Positions 54,459 to 63,730 are shown, counted from the stretch's first letter. The stretch: DNA of 64,000 nucleotides from Sporosarcina oncorhynchi (GCF_033304615.1 NZ_CP129118.1:1050001-1114000); one strand, 5' to 3'. Made by a program: numbers and translations. The notes: generated from the sequence alone by a model not told the origin.

Positions 54459-55637
54459 TCAAATACCACTCCTCGAAAAAATTCCGAGTTTTTCAATTCT
54501 GGCGACAGCTTCTTTAATACGGTCTTCGTTTGCGAGCAGGCCAACACGGACATAGCCTTCACCGTGATTGCCGAATCCGTGTCCCGGGGCAACGACGACA
54601 CCTGCTTTCTGCAACAGAATATCTGCGAACGACTCGCTCGTATAACCATCAGGGACTGGAAGCCAGGCGAAGAATGAAGCTTTCGGAGCTCCGACATCCC
54701 AACCAATACGTTGACACTCAGCTATTAAAACGTCTCTTCGACCTTCATATAGCGCGGTCAATTCCTTTACGCATTCCTGGTTGTCCGACAACGCGGCAAT
54801 GGCTGCATGTTGGATGGCAGGGAAGATACTGATGAACAGATGATCTTGCAATGTGTTGATGGCTTCAATCATTTCAGCATTCCCGACAGCGAATGCAACA
54901 CGCCAGCCCGCCATATTGTATGTCTTTGATAATGTGTACATTTCAATACCGATATCTTTTGCACCTTTTGCCTGCAAGAAGCTGACCGGTTTTTGACCAT
55001 CGAAACCAATGCCGCCATATGCCATATCATGCAAAATATAGATGTCATTCTCTTTTGCAAAAGTAATCGCTTCCTCAAAAAACGGAACGGATGCAACGGC
55101 GCTCGTCGGGTTGTTCGGGTAATTCAAGTACATCATTTTCGCTTGCTGTTTCACTTCATCCGTCAAGGCATCGAAATCGGGCAGGAAGCCATTTTTTTCA
55201 AGGAGGGGCATCGTTTCAAAACGAATGTTTGCTAAACTTACGCCTGATAGGTAATCAGGGTAGCCTGGGTCGGGCAATAGTAGCAATTCACCTTCATTCA
55301 TCATCGCAAGTGGTAATTCAACGAGTCCGATTTTGGAACCTCCAATTATCGCAACTTCCGTATCGGGGTCAACGTCAACGTCATATTCACGTTTGTAAAA
55401 GTCAGCAACAGCATTCCTGAATTCAGGAATACCTTTAAAAGGGGAGTACCCGTGTGTATCGGGTCGCTCAGCCGCTTCTTGCAGTGCCTGAATGATGTGT
55501 GGCGGTGTCGGCTGATCGGGATTCCCTCTACCGAGATTGATGATATCTAATCCGGAAGCTTTTGCAGCCTCTACCTTTTTAACTAATGACGAAAAGAAAT
55601 GGGGTGGCATGTTCTTAACTCTGTCTGAAATCACCAT
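54459..55637 (-). CDS. PLP-dependent aminotransferase (class I/II, MtnE/DapL-like)
   Basis: The 392-residue fold type I aminotransferase has INLGRGNPDQPTP near residue 36, YSPFKGIPEFRNA near 86, the Asn of YLNYPNNPT near 170, and the PLP lysine in TLSKTYNMAGWR near 235. It is close to the group containing B. subtilis MtnE and MalY/PatA-type enzymes; the amino acid substrate cannot be told. No methionine-salvage genes adjoin it. Confidence 0.85.
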   Translation of the reverse strand: MVISDRVKNMPPHFFSSLVKKVEAAKASGLDIINLGRGNPDQPTPPHIIQALQEAAERPDTHGYSPFKGIPEFRNAVADFYKREYDVDVDPDTEVAIIGGSKIGLVELPLAMMNEGELLLLPDPGYPDYLSGVSLANIRFETMPLLEKNGFLPDFDALTDEVKQQAKMMYLNYPNNPTSAVASVPFFEEAITFAKENDIYILHDMAYGGIGFDGQKPVSFLQAKGAKDIGIEMYTLSKTYNMAGWRVAFAVGNAEMIEAINTLQDHLFISIFPAIQHAAIAALSDNQECVKELTALYEGRRDVLIAECQRIGWDVGAPKASFFAWLPVPDGYTSESFADILLQKAGVVVAPGHGFGNHGEGYVRVGLLANEDRIKEAVARIEKLGIFSRSGI

Positions 55638-55729
55638 GATATGACCTCGTTTTCATATTTTTTGAATTTGTCTGACTAGGTTATTCTATCATTCTACTAT
55701 ATGCTTCCATGTAAACTCAACATGAATCA

Positions 55730-55769
55730 GAAAAATTAAAAGCCGCCATCACATTTAAGGATGGCGGCT
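55730..55769 (-). terminator. Terminator
   Basis: AGCCGCCATC pairs with GATGGCGGCT around an eight-base loop, with TTTTAATTTTT after it on the minus strand. It ends the gene at 55775. Confidence 0.85.
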
Positions 55770-55774
55770 CTCGT

Positions 55775-56506
55775 TCATTTTTGATTCATAATAAATGTTA
55801 ATAAAGAAACCCAATGTTCGACATCATCTTTTACTTGTGTAAAATCTTTTGACGTCTTTTTAATTCGCTTATCCAAATTATTGTAAAAGCGGATAATTCG
55901 ATAGGGTTTTTCTTCATCATCAATGAGTAATTTCATCTCAACGGTAGCTATTTTTCGGTTAATCAATTTTCTAACGAGCGGTATTTTATTCGTGATAATC
56001 TGTTCGACGGATTGACCAAGTTCTTCAATTCGTTGCAAAGTACCTGGAGAGTCTTTCACAATCGTTTCTTCCCGTGTCCCATTGATGAATACTTCGACAG
56101 CTAGCAACTGTTTGTAAGAATAATCTGCATGTACGTAAGGCATATGTAAATAAGCTTTTTTAACTTGTTTACCATCAAGTTTTCCAGGCTCAAGGAAATG
56201 GATACGCTTCTTTTTTTCATCTACCGCGATTTTAGAGAGTAAATCGTAGGAGATAAACGCGTGCGACTCCGTGTACCCGGATTTCGGTACATATGAATTG
56301 ATATGGACTTTTTGTTTTTCTTTCGTTTTTTCCTCGGCTTTTGTTGATAGCATTAAAAACAGGACAGCAAAACCAAAAAACAACCCAAAAAATAAAAAGC
56401 CGGATAGAACTGAATCTCGATTGACGAAGTAAATCAATGATGCAATGGCGATAATCGGTGCAAGGCAACCGAATCGGACATACCAGTTGGATTGTGCAGA
56501 AACCAA
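55775..56506 (-). CDS. Membrane-anchored hypothetical protein
   Basis: The 243 residues have two hydrophobic segments near the N-terminus (about 13-28 and 33-55), then a long soluble, charged domain with KKRIHFLEPGKLDGKQVKKAY and a C-terminal helix. No family recognised. The frame opens to 56548, but GAGGGG lies six or seven bases before TTG 56506 (MVSAQSNWYVRFG), which is preferred. Confidence 0.65.
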   Translation of the reverse strand: MVSAQSNWYVRFGCLAPIIAIASLIYFVNRDSVLSGFLFFGLFFGFAVLFLMLSTKAEEKTKEKQKVHINSYVPKSGYTESHAFISYDLLSKIAVDEKKKRIHFLEPGKLDGKQVKKAYLHMPYVHADYSYKQLLAVEVFINGTREETIVKDSPGTLQRIEELGQSVEQIITNKIPLVRKLINRKIATVEMKLLIDDEEKPYRIIRFYNNLDKRIKKTSKDFTQVKDDVEHWVSLLTFIMNQK

Positions 56507-56585
56507 AAAAACCCCTCGTTTCAATAATGATAATTCTCTATCTATCATAACGAAAGATTAGATATGTGACAATGCGTGTGTTTAA

Positions 56586-56626
56586 CAAAAAACTGCCTCT
56601 CCATTTCAGGGGAGAGGCAGTTTAGT
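56586..56626 (-). terminator. Rho-independent terminator of pepF
   Basis: AACTGCCTCTCC pairs with GGAGAGGCAGTT around a short loop, followed on the minus strand by TTTTTTG. Confidence 0.88.
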
Positions 56627-56639
56627 TGTGAAAATGTGA

Positions 56640-58460
56640 TTAGCCGATTTTGACGCCTTCAATTTCTTCAGTCAATTCAACAAGTTGATCAATCAATTCT
56701 CCGATATAAGCAATTGTTTCTCTCAATGGTTGCTCTGTCGTAATATCGACTCCTGCCATTTTCGCAAGTTCAGCAGGAGATTTTGTTCCGCCTGCCTGCA
56801 AGACTTTCAACCATTCATCAACAGCTGGTTGACCTTCAGATAAGATGCGTTTGGAAACTTGCGTGGAAATAGTCAGTCCTGCACTGTACGTATATGGATA
56901 TAAGCCCATGTAATAGTGAGGTTGGCGCATCCATGTCAACTCTGCACCTTCATTGATTTTCACGTCTTCTCCCCAGAACTTCTCAAGTACTTCACGCTTC
57001 AATGTGTTCAACACATTAGCATTGACACTTCCACCTGCATCGATGCGGTCATACACTTTACGCTGATATTCAGCTTCAAGTAAGTGGGTCACGAAGTTGT
57101 GGTAATACGTACGCGCTACGATGGAAGAGATGACCCATCGTTTGAACTTAGGATCTTCTGAATTCGAAAGTAAGTGATTGGCTACTAGCATTTCATTCAT
57201 CGTTGATGGTGCTTCGATGAAGTAAAGTGACGGACGTGAATTGAAGATGTTCTGATGCTTATGGGCATTGTAGAAATGTCCCGCGTGTCCAAGCTCATGT
57301 GCAAGAACAAATACATCTTCCATGCTGCCTGTCCATGAAATAAGGATGTATGGGTGGACGCCATAAGGGCTTGAACAGAAAGCACCTGTCGATTTGCCCG
57401 CGTTTTGCGCAAAGTCAGTCCAACGCTCTTCATACGAACGATTCACCATATCGATGTAGTCGTCACCCATAATGGAAAGTGCATCATCAATATATTTCTT
57501 TGATTCTTCGATTGTGATTTTTGGCTCGTAATTTGGATCTAATGGTACTTTCAAGTCAGAGAATGTCATTTCATCCAGACCATGTACCTTCTGAAGAAGT
57601 TTTGCATACTTGCGCATATGTGGAGCAAGTTCTGTTGATATTAAATCGATTTGACGGTCGTACATCGAACGATCTACTTCTTGGTTGAACAAGAGGGAAT
57701 CAAAGACCGTGTCATAATTACGCAAATCAGAAGTCGTTTTTTCACGTTGTAAGTGCATATCATAGGTTTTTGCCTGAGTATGTTGGTACTGTCTTAGCTT
57801 TGCATGGAATGCATCATAGGCTGCGCGTCTTTTTGTAGTATCAGGATTCGATTCCCAGCCACCTTCGAATGATGTGTAGCTTAATGGGAACTTTTCTCCA
57901 TCTACTTCGAAATCATCAAACTTCATATCAACTAATTTTGTCGTGTTATACAAACCATATGGCGCGTTCAAAACAGAAGATAATGCAGCTAATGTACGCT
58001 CAACTTCAGGGTGTAATTTATGCGGTTTCTGGCGAATTAGCTCGTCCAAATAATTTTTATACTCGTCTGATCGGTTCATGGCCTTTTCTAATTGCTCAAC
58101 TGGCAAGTCGGAAAGCTCACTTGTGAAGAATGACAATTGGCTACCAAGTTTAGCTGCAATTGAACCATAATTGCTTGCACGCATTTGTGCTTCATCATTT
58201 GTCTGGTCGACGCTCAATGAAAGACTTGTGTACGTGCCGATGGGAATCATCTTCCCCATGATTGCAGCATAGCCATCCAATGCATCAATGATCGTTTGTT
58301 CATCATTAATATTCCCTTTAAAACGTTCTGCAAATGCAGTTACATCCGTTTCAAGTTCTTGGAGTGCATCATTGTATGCTTCTTCCGTTTTGAAAAGGTC
58401 ATCTAAATTCCATGTCTCTTGTATCTCTACTTCTGAACGTGCTGGTAAACTTTTAACCAT
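56640..58460 (-). CDS. pepF: Oligoendopeptidase F (M3B)
   Basis: Zinc peptidase that degrades oligopeptides in the cytosol. The 606 residues contain the HExxH motif in VLAHELGHAGHFY near residue 388, with the third ligand Glu in FIEAPSTMNEM about 28 residues further. The N-terminal helical region and the CSSPYGVHPYILISWTG segment are typical. ATG 58460 is preferred because GGGAG lies eight bases upstream of it. Confidence 0.95.
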   Translation of the reverse strand: MVKSLPARSEVEIQETWNLDDLFKTEEAYNDALQELETDVTAFAERFKGNINDEQTIIDALDGYAAIMGKMIPIGTYTSLSLSVDQTNDEAQMRASNYGSIAAKLGSQLSFFTSELSDLPVEQLEKAMNRSDEYKNYLDELIRQKPHKLHPEVERTLAALSSVLNAPYGLYNTTKLVDMKFDDFEVDGEKFPLSYTSFEGGWESNPDTTKRRAAYDAFHAKLRQYQHTQAKTYDMHLQREKTTSDLRNYDTVFDSLLFNQEVDRSMYDRQIDLISTELAPHMRKYAKLLQKVHGLDEMTFSDLKVPLDPNYEPKITIEESKKYIDDALSIMGDDYIDMVNRSYEERWTDFAQNAGKSTGAFCSSPYGVHPYILISWTGSMEDVFVLAHELGHAGHFYNAHKHQNIFNSRPSLYFIEAPSTMNEMLVANHLLSNSEDPKFKRWVISSIVARTYYHNFVTHLLEAEYQRKVYDRIDAGGSVNANVLNTLKREVLEKFWGEDVKINEGAELTWMRQPHYYMGLYPYTYSAGLTISTQVSKRILSEGQPAVDEWLKVLQAGGTKSPAELAKMAGVDITTEQPLRETIAYIGELIDQLVELTEEIEGVKIG

Positions 58461-58560
58461 TCTCATCTCTCCCTTATTACGGTTTACGAACTAAATTCAG
58501 TATATAGCAGAATGATTGAAAAGGAAATGAAATAAGAACATTCTGTATCTGTTTTTTATC

Positions 58561-58860
58561 TCACTTTCTTTGAAAGCGTGAAATTTCATCAGATACAACA
58601 AATGCAAGGTCTTCATTGCCGAACATTTGAAGGACATCGAGCATCGTTTCATTGTCAATGAATAATTCTTCGAAACCGTCATCGGATTCAATGACCGCAT
58701 TCAATGCCTCATTAGCTTGCTGATGAGGGTACGCTTTTTTATATAATAATTGGGGATCTAATTGATGATTCGCACACCATTGCACAAACAGCCGAATCAT
58801 GAGCGTTTCATCCTCTCTATATTTCTGGATGATCTGCTCATCGATATTCTTGAATTCCAT
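58561..58860 (-). CDS. Hypothetical acidic helical protein
   Basis: The 99-residue soluble protein (MEFKNIDEQIIQKYREDETLMIRLFVQW...) is acidic, with predicted helices throughout and no known motif. ATG 58860 with GGAGGG seven bases upstream. It precedes pepF on the same strand by about 100 bases. Family unknown to me. Confidence 0.65.
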   Translation of the reverse strand: MEFKNIDEQIIQKYREDETLMIRLFVQWCANHQLDPQLLYKKAYPHQQANEALNAVIESDDGFEELFIDNETMLDVLQMFGNEDLAFVVSDEISRFQRK

Positions 58861-58923
58861 TGTCCGTCCCTCCATGAATACGTTATTATTTTAAGTATAT
58901 AGGAAAAAAGGGGGATTTCAAAA

Positions 58924-59340
58924 GTGAATCGAGTCGATGTTGTCTATGTTTTAATCATAAAAGAGGGAAAAGTACTGATGGTGAAGAATAAAAAATATAT
59001 GAATTGGACGCTGCCTGGCGGTGGAGTGGAAAAGGGAGAAACATTGGACGAGGCTGCACTTCGCGAAGTATGGGAAGAGACGGGGTTAAAGGTCAATTTG
59101 GGGAGATTATTAGTTGTGAATGAAACATTCCGGCAGCAGGAGAACAATCATGTCTTATTTTTCACTTTCCAAGGAGAAACGGAAGATCGTGAAGTCGCTG
59201 TTCAGGATACAGTTGGCATAATGGAAGCTGCATGGATCGATATAGCTGAAGCAAATAAAGAAGTCCCTTACTATAGAGAAGGCATTGAGAAATTACTGCA
59301 GACTTCATTATCATATACTTTTCAAGGAGTACAGTCTTGA
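58924..59340 (+). CDS. Nudix hydrolase
   Basis: The 138 residues carry a complete Nudix box, [24 protein letters not shown] (residues about 35-58), with all metal-binding Glu residues. Substrate not predictable. GTG start at 58924 with GGGGGA about nine bases upstream. A second Nudix gene follows in the same direction. Confidence 0.9.
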   Translation: MNRVDVVYVLIIKEGKVLMVKNKKYMNWTLPGGGVEKGETLDEAALREVWEETGLKVNLGRLLVVNETFRQQENNHVLFFTFQGETEDREVAVQDTVGIMEAAWIDIAEANKEVPYYREGIEKLLQTSLSYTFQGVQS

Positions 59341-59418
59341 ATAGTTTTTGGTAGTTTTTAAGAGAAGTTTAAGTTGATGACAGAATGACAGTTAAGGGAG
59401 CAGAGAGGGGTTGGGATT

Positions 59419-59886
59419 ATGGGGTATATAGAAGATTTACGTGGAATTGTTGGGGACACGCCGCTTCTTTTAACAGGTGTGGGGGTTGGCATTTTCAATG
59501 AACAGGGAGAAATTCTTCTGCAGAAAAAACTCGATGGACGTTGGGGGATTCCAGGAGGATTTATGGAACTTGGTGAGTCCACTGAACAAGCGGGCAGAAG
59601 AGAAGTACTTGAAGAAACCGGATTAGAAATTGGTGAAATGCAACTTGTAACTGTCGTATCAGGTGCTCATACACATACAGTATTGAAAAATGGCCATGAA
59701 TATTATTCGGTGACGATTGTCTATGTCAGCAATGATATTCGCGGCGGTGAGCTAAAAGCAGATGGCATAGAAACGACTGAAGTCGAGTTTTATAAATTGA
59801 ATGAGTTGCCTGAAAACCTGAATCCGATGATCCGGGCAATGATTCTAGAGTATGCAACTGCGCAACGAAATGTAGAATCGGCGTAA
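59419..59886 (+). CDS. Nudix hydrolase, ADP-ribose pyrophosphatase-like
   Basis: The 155 residues have an N-terminal helix (YIEDLRGIVGDTPLLLTG) and a Nudix box GGFMELGESTEQAGRREVLEETGL (about 53-76) with all catalytic residues. Its C-terminal AQRNVESA is encoded by the first unit of array A3 (CGCAACGAAATGTA at 59861), so the array has reached into the coding end, as at the 6-kb HAD gene. Confidence 0.9.
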   Translation: MGYIEDLRGIVGDTPLLLTGVGVGIFNEQGEILLQKKLDGRWGIPGGFMELGESTEQAGRREVLEETGLEIGEMQLVTVVSGAHTHTVLKNGHEYYSVTIVYVSNDIRGGELKADGIETTEVEFYKLNELPENLNPMIRAMILEYATAQRNVESA

Positions 59887-60440
59887 TTACTATAGGTTTG
59901 GTGCAACGAGAAGTATTTGTGTTGTATCGAAACGTAACTGCGTCGCAACGAAACGTAACCCGTGTATCGAAACGTAACGCGCTCGCAACGAAACGTAACT
60001 GCGTCGTATCGAAACGTAACCCGCTCGTAACGAAACATAACCGCGTCGTATCGAAACGTACGTAACGCGTGTATCGAAATGTAACGCGCTCGCAACGAAA
60101 CGTAACCGCGTCGTATCGAAACGTAACGCGCTCGTAACGAAACATAACTGCGTCGTATCGAAACGTAACGCGCTCGTAACGAAACATAACTGTGTCGTAT
60201 CGAAACGTAACCCACTTGCAACGAAACGTATCTGTGTCGTATCGAAACGTAACGCGCTCGCAACGAAACGTAACCGCGTCGTATCGAAACGTAACGCGCT
60301 CGTAACGAAACATAACCGCGTCGTATCGAAACGTAACGCGTTCGTAACGAAACATAACTGCGTCGTATCGAAACGTATCTGCGTCGTATCGAAATGTAAC
60401 GCGCTCGCAACGAAACATAACTGCATCGCAACGAAATGTA
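59861..60440. repeat. Tandem array A3: CGAAACGTA-family repeats, mostly 42-bp unit
   Basis: About 27 cores alternating CGTATCGAAACGTA and CGTAACGAAACATA with GCGCT/GCGTC spacers, at exact 21-bp steps over long runs (60005, 60026, 60047; 60133, 60154, 60175). The unit here is mostly 42 bp instead of the 82 bp of arrays A1 and A2. The array lies between the Nudix gene and a convergent gene at 60498. Minus-strand frames of up to 230 codons are artefacts. Confidence 0.95.
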
Positions 60441-60461
60441 ACCTGTGCACAACAGCTAGCA

Positions 60462-60495
60462 AAAAACCTCCCGCAAACTTCTACGGGAGGTTTAG
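60462..60495 (-). terminator. Rho-independent terminator
   Basis: AAACCTCCCG pairs with CGGGAGGTTT, followed by TTTTTTG on the minus strand. It ends the gene at 60498. Confidence 0.88.
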
Positions 60496-60497
60496 AC

Positions 60498-60944
60498 TCA
60501 AAATGATCGATTGCTAACGAAAAACTTCACAATCCAGTTTACGTCTAGCGGACCATCGACGACTTCATAATACAAATTTTCATTTTGGATAATAATATTT
60601 TCTTCAATCATGACTGTGATTTTATTGCCATCGTCATCAATCAACTCAATGCTAAGCACATCAATTTCATCTTTCGAATCAATCTCAGAAGCGTTGAGCT
60701 TTTTTATAGAATAGTTTTGAAGAAAATCTATCAGCTGATTTACTTCGTGTTCATCATCAACCACCCATGTTTCAGCAGGAGAGTCTTGTGTTGTCGGCTT
60801 GGTGAAAATGAGCGAATTGAAATCATTGCCAATCGTGTTGAACAGATCAGAGAAACTTTTTTCGTTGGTCTCATTATACGTCTGGAGCATTACGTAAGTT
60901 CCGCCGATTAGAAGGGCAATCAGCAATAGGGCTCTTATTTTCAT
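60498..60944 (-). CDS. Membrane-anchored hypothetical protein
   Basis: The 148 residues begin with a signal anchor (MKIRALLLIALLIGGTYVML) followed by an extracytoplasmic alpha/beta domain with IELIDDDGNKITVMIEENI. ATG with AGGAGGAT upstream. Family not known. Confidence 0.65.
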   Translation of the reverse strand: MKIRALLLIALLIGGTYVMLQTYNETNEKSFSDLFNTIGNDFNSLIFTKPTTQDSPAETWVVDDEHEVNQLIDFLQNYSIKKLNASEIDSKDEIDVLSIELIDDDGNKITVMIEENIIIQNENLYYEVVDGPLDVNWIVKFFVSNRSF

Positions 60945-61218
60945 GAAAATCCTCCTGTTACTCGTTTGTATAGTATACGCTGATGATTCTACGTCGAATA
61001 GTACTCATGTTATGTAATTGGAGAGCAAAACATTAATAGCAGAAGAAGTTGTGTGAATACCTAGTAATAGAGTAGTTGGAAATCTTCAAGGTAGATGAGG
61101 TGCCAAACAGATACGAAATAATCCATTAACACATACGGGAACTTACGAAAGAGATTCTCGAAGATTAATGCTATAATAATACTATTCAAACCAATGAAAA
61201 ATATGGAGGTTGACTATA

Positions 61219-61701
61219 ATGAATAAAAAAATTGAACAAGCTATTCAAGATGGATACGCAGACGATTTCGCCTGGTGTTACGGTTGTGGACGATTGAACG
61301 AAGATGGCCATCATTTCCGCACAGGATGGGATGGTGAGAAAACGGTTACATACTTCCAACCATCAGAAAAGCATACAGCAATTCCTGGATTCGTCTATGG
61401 GGGCATCATTGCTTCATTGATAGATTGTCATGGAACGGGCTCTTGTGCATTGGCGCTTTACAGGAAGAATGGTCATGAGCCAGGGGACGAAGCTGAAGTA
61501 CCGCGTTTCGTGACGGCTTCACTGAATGTCAATTATGTAAAACCGACACCTCAAGGCGTGACACTAAAAGCAGTCGGAACCGTGGAAGAAATTCACCCGA
61601 AAAAATTCAAAGTAGCAATCGAAGTATTTGCGGATGATGAAATATGTGCAACCGGTGAAGTAGTGGGAGTCGTTATGCCTGCAACATTCATGGCGAAATA
61701 A
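61219..61701 (+). CDS. PaaI-type hotdog thioesterase
   Basis: The 160 residues have the hotdog-fold motif GFVYGGIIASLIDCHGTG near residue 56, where a catalytic acid is expected, and TASLNVNYVKPTP near 98. An N-terminal CYGCG motif resembles that of longer PaaI-like thioesterases. It probably hydrolyses an acyl-CoA. ATG 61219 is preferred for its GGAGG; the frame opens to 61210. Confidence 0.85.
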   Translation: MNKKIEQAIQDGYADDFAWCYGCGRLNEDGHHFRTGWDGEKTVTYFQPSEKHTAIPGFVYGGIIASLIDCHGTGSCALALYRKNGHEPGDEAEVPRFVTASLNVNYVKPTPQGVTLKAVGTVEEIHPKKFKVAIEVFADDEICATGEVVGVVMPATFMAK

Positions 61702-61706
61702 GGTAA

Positions 61707-61739
61707 GTGAAGCTGAATACGAGAAGTATTCAGCTTTTT
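61707..61739 (+). terminator. Rho-independent terminator
   Basis: AAGCTGAATAC pairs with GTATTCAGCTT around a five-base loop, followed by TTTT. Confidence 0.88.
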
Positions 61740-61784
61740 AATCATCTTAAAAAGAAATATTAGAAATAAGGAGGGGAAAGATTG

Positions 61785-62015
61785 ATGATTGGAATGGGGA
61801 TTGTAGCGATTGTCATGTGTGTTCCGATAACGGCCATCATAACGGAACATAAGCAAAAGATGATGAGAGCTAAGAGAGAGATGCTGAGTGATGAAATTGA
61901 ACTTGAGAAATTGAAACAGCAAAATTTCATTATCGAAACAGAGAAGATGAAATTGGAACTGGAACAGATGAAACTCGATTACACAAGCGGTAAAAACGAT
62001 TTAATGAAACTCTGA
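61785..62015 (+). CDS. Small membrane protein with coiled coil
   Basis: The 76 residues have one N-terminal membrane helix (MIGMGIVAIVMCVPITAII) and a long charged coiled coil (ELEKLKQQNFIIETEKMKLELEQMKLD). The shape resembles PspB-like or phage-shock small proteins, but I do not claim homology. ATG 61785 with GGAGGGG upstream. A DUF1992 gene follows after 14 bases. Confidence 0.7.
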   Translation: MIGMGIVAIVMCVPITAIITEHKQKMMRAKREMLSDEIELEKLKQQNFIIETEKMKLELEQMKLDYTSGKNDLMKL

Positions 62016-62029
62016 ACAGGAGGATTCAA

Positions 62030-62419
62030 ATGGCTGAAGACAATGTAATTCCGCCGTACAATGACTTGATTGGGGATATCCTAAAAAGTCATACAAAAGA
62101 TGGTGGTATGGATAACTTGAAAGGTCAGGGAAAGCCTTTGCCGAAAGATTATTTTTCGGGTGACACATACCAACGCTTTCAAAAGATCGCCAATGATGCA
62201 GGATATAAACCGCACTGGTTGAAACTGCAGCATGAAATAAAGGAGCAATTGCATACGATCTCAGTCCAGAAAGCGCAAAACCAATCATCGGATCTACTAC
62301 ATCTCATTGATGCTGTGAATGAAAAGATCAATGAACATAATAAGCATTGCCCGCCACCGATGCTTAAAGGAAGAGTAACATTGGATTCCATTGAACGGGC
62401 AAAAAAACTGTGGACATGA
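62030..62419 (+). CDS. DUF1992 (DnaJ-homologue subfamily C28-like) protein
   Basis: The 129-residue soluble protein has the DUF1992 signature GMDNLKGQGKPLPKDY near residue 25 and an N-terminal DLIGDILKSH helix. No J-domain is present; the DnaJ name comes from eukaryotic relatives. Function unknown. AGGAGG before ATG. Between the coiled-coil gene and nagZ with short gaps, so probably one transcript. Confidence 0.85.
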   Translation: MAEDNVIPPYNDLIGDILKSHTKDGGMDNLKGQGKPLPKDYFSGDTYQRFQKIANDAGYKPHWLKLQHEIKEQLHTISVQKAQNQSSDLLHLIDAVNEKINEHNKHCPPPMLKGRVTLDSIERAKKLWT

Positions 62420-62431
62420 GGAGGAGTAGAA

Positions 62432-63667
62432 ATGAATGCGATGAAACCTATATTTTGGCTCATCGTATTTTCGATTTTTTTCTTAACAGGATGTGCACAA
62501 ATGGAAACTGTGGATGATCAAGCGGAGTCTCTTTCGTTCAGAGAAAGAGCACAAATTAACAATAACATTGAAATGGTCTATTCTCCGATAGAAGAACAGC
62601 TCGCACAGATGACAGTTGAAGAGAAAATCGGTCAATTGCTTATTGTAGGAATGGAAGGGACGACGTATGGTGATCAGTTGGATAAGCTGATCAGACAGCA
62701 TCACGTTGGCGGTATCATCTTGCTCGGTAAGAACATTTCTACAGCAGATCAAATTGTTGGACTGCTCAATCATGCAAAAACTGCAAACAAGGAATATGGC
62801 ATTCCGTTATTCCTCTCGGTTGACGAAGAAGGCGGTCGTGTTTCCCGTTTACCAACAGGTCTGAAAAAATCACCTTCCGCAGCTAAAGTAGGTAATAAAA
62901 ATGATGAAACACTTGCTTATGACAGTGGTGTCTATCTGGGCGAGCTCCTTAATGCGTTCGGCTACAACATGAATTACGCACCTGTGTTGGATGTGAATAG
63001 CAATACACAAAATCCTGTTATCGGAGACCGCTCCTACTCTGCAGATCCAGCTCAGGTTACAGAAGTCGCACTCGCTGTCAGACGTGGAATGATTGATCAA
63101 CAGATTATTTCAGTAGTCAAGCACTTTCCCGGTCACGGGGATACTCATACCGATTCCCATAAGGCATTACCGGTAATCAATAAAAGTCTCGAAGAACTGC
63201 AAAAAACAGAACTGATTCCATTTCGGCAGGCGATAGCAGATCATGTAGACGTGATTATGGTCGCTCATATTCTATTTCCAACGCTCGACCCCACAAATCC
63301 CTCATCCTTGTCAAAACGAATTATCGATGGGTTGCTAAGGAACGAAATGGGCTATGACGGGGTCGTCATAACAGATGATTTAACAATGGGTGCAATCATA
63401 AATGATTACACAGTAGCTGAAGCTGCCCTTAAATCATTTTTAGCTGGAAGTGATTTACTGCTGATCGTTGGGGATTACAAAAATCAGATTGAAACGGTTG
63501 AGAAACTCGATGCGGCAGTGGCAACTGGCACTATTACCGAAGAGCGGCTTAACGAAAGTGTACGACGTATTTTACAGTTGAAAGCACGTTATGGGTTGGA
63601 AGACAATGTAAAAGGGGAATTTGATGTTAATGTAATGAATAAGAGATTTAAAGAACTGATTCGCTAA
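62432..63667 (+). CDS. nagZ: Beta-N-acetylglucosaminidase NagZ (GH3), lipoprotein
   Basis: Removes N-acetylglucosamine from peptidoglycan fragments. The 411 residues start with a lipoprotein signal (lipobox LTGC at residue 20). The GH3 domain shows SVDEEGGRVSRLP near residue 130, the KHFPGHGDTHTDSH loop near 230 with the catalytic His/Asp of bacterial NagZ, and the nucleophile Asp in VVITDDLTMGA near 311. The short form lacks the second GH3 domain of B. subtilis NagZ. RBS GAGGAGG. Confidence 0.93.
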   Translation: MNAMKPIFWLIVFSIFFLTGCAQMETVDDQAESLSFRERAQINNNIEMVYSPIEEQLAQMTVEEKIGQLLIVGMEGTTYGDQLDKLIRQHHVGGIILLGKNISTADQIVGLLNHAKTANKEYGIPLFLSVDEEGGRVSRLPTGLKKSPSAAKVGNKNDETLAYDSGVYLGELLNAFGYNMNYAPVLDVNSNTQNPVIGDRSYSADPAQVTEVALAVRRGMIDQQIISVVKHFPGHGDTHTDSHKALPVINKSLEELQKTELIPFRQAIADHVDVIMVAHILFPTLDPTNPSSLSKRIIDGLLRNEMGYDGVVITDDLTMGAIINDYTVAEAALKSFLAGSDLLLIVGDYKNQIETVEKLDAAVATGTITEERLNESVRRILQLKARYGLEDNVKGEFDVNVMNKRFKELIR

Positions 63668-63730
63668 AAATGAAACTTCCTTTCTATTCATCCGTATATT
63701 ATAGTAAGGATATGGAAGGAGGTTATACAT

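Noticed and set aside
6009-60440. The arrays as CRISPR loci
   Set aside because: Repeats are 14 bases with 5-8 base spacers that are themselves repeated, and there are no cas genes. This does not fit CRISPR.
59726-60462. Minus-strand frames of 190-230 codons over array A3
   Set aside because: All three frames are open at once with the same rotating peptides, and one overlaps the Nudix gene. Not coding.
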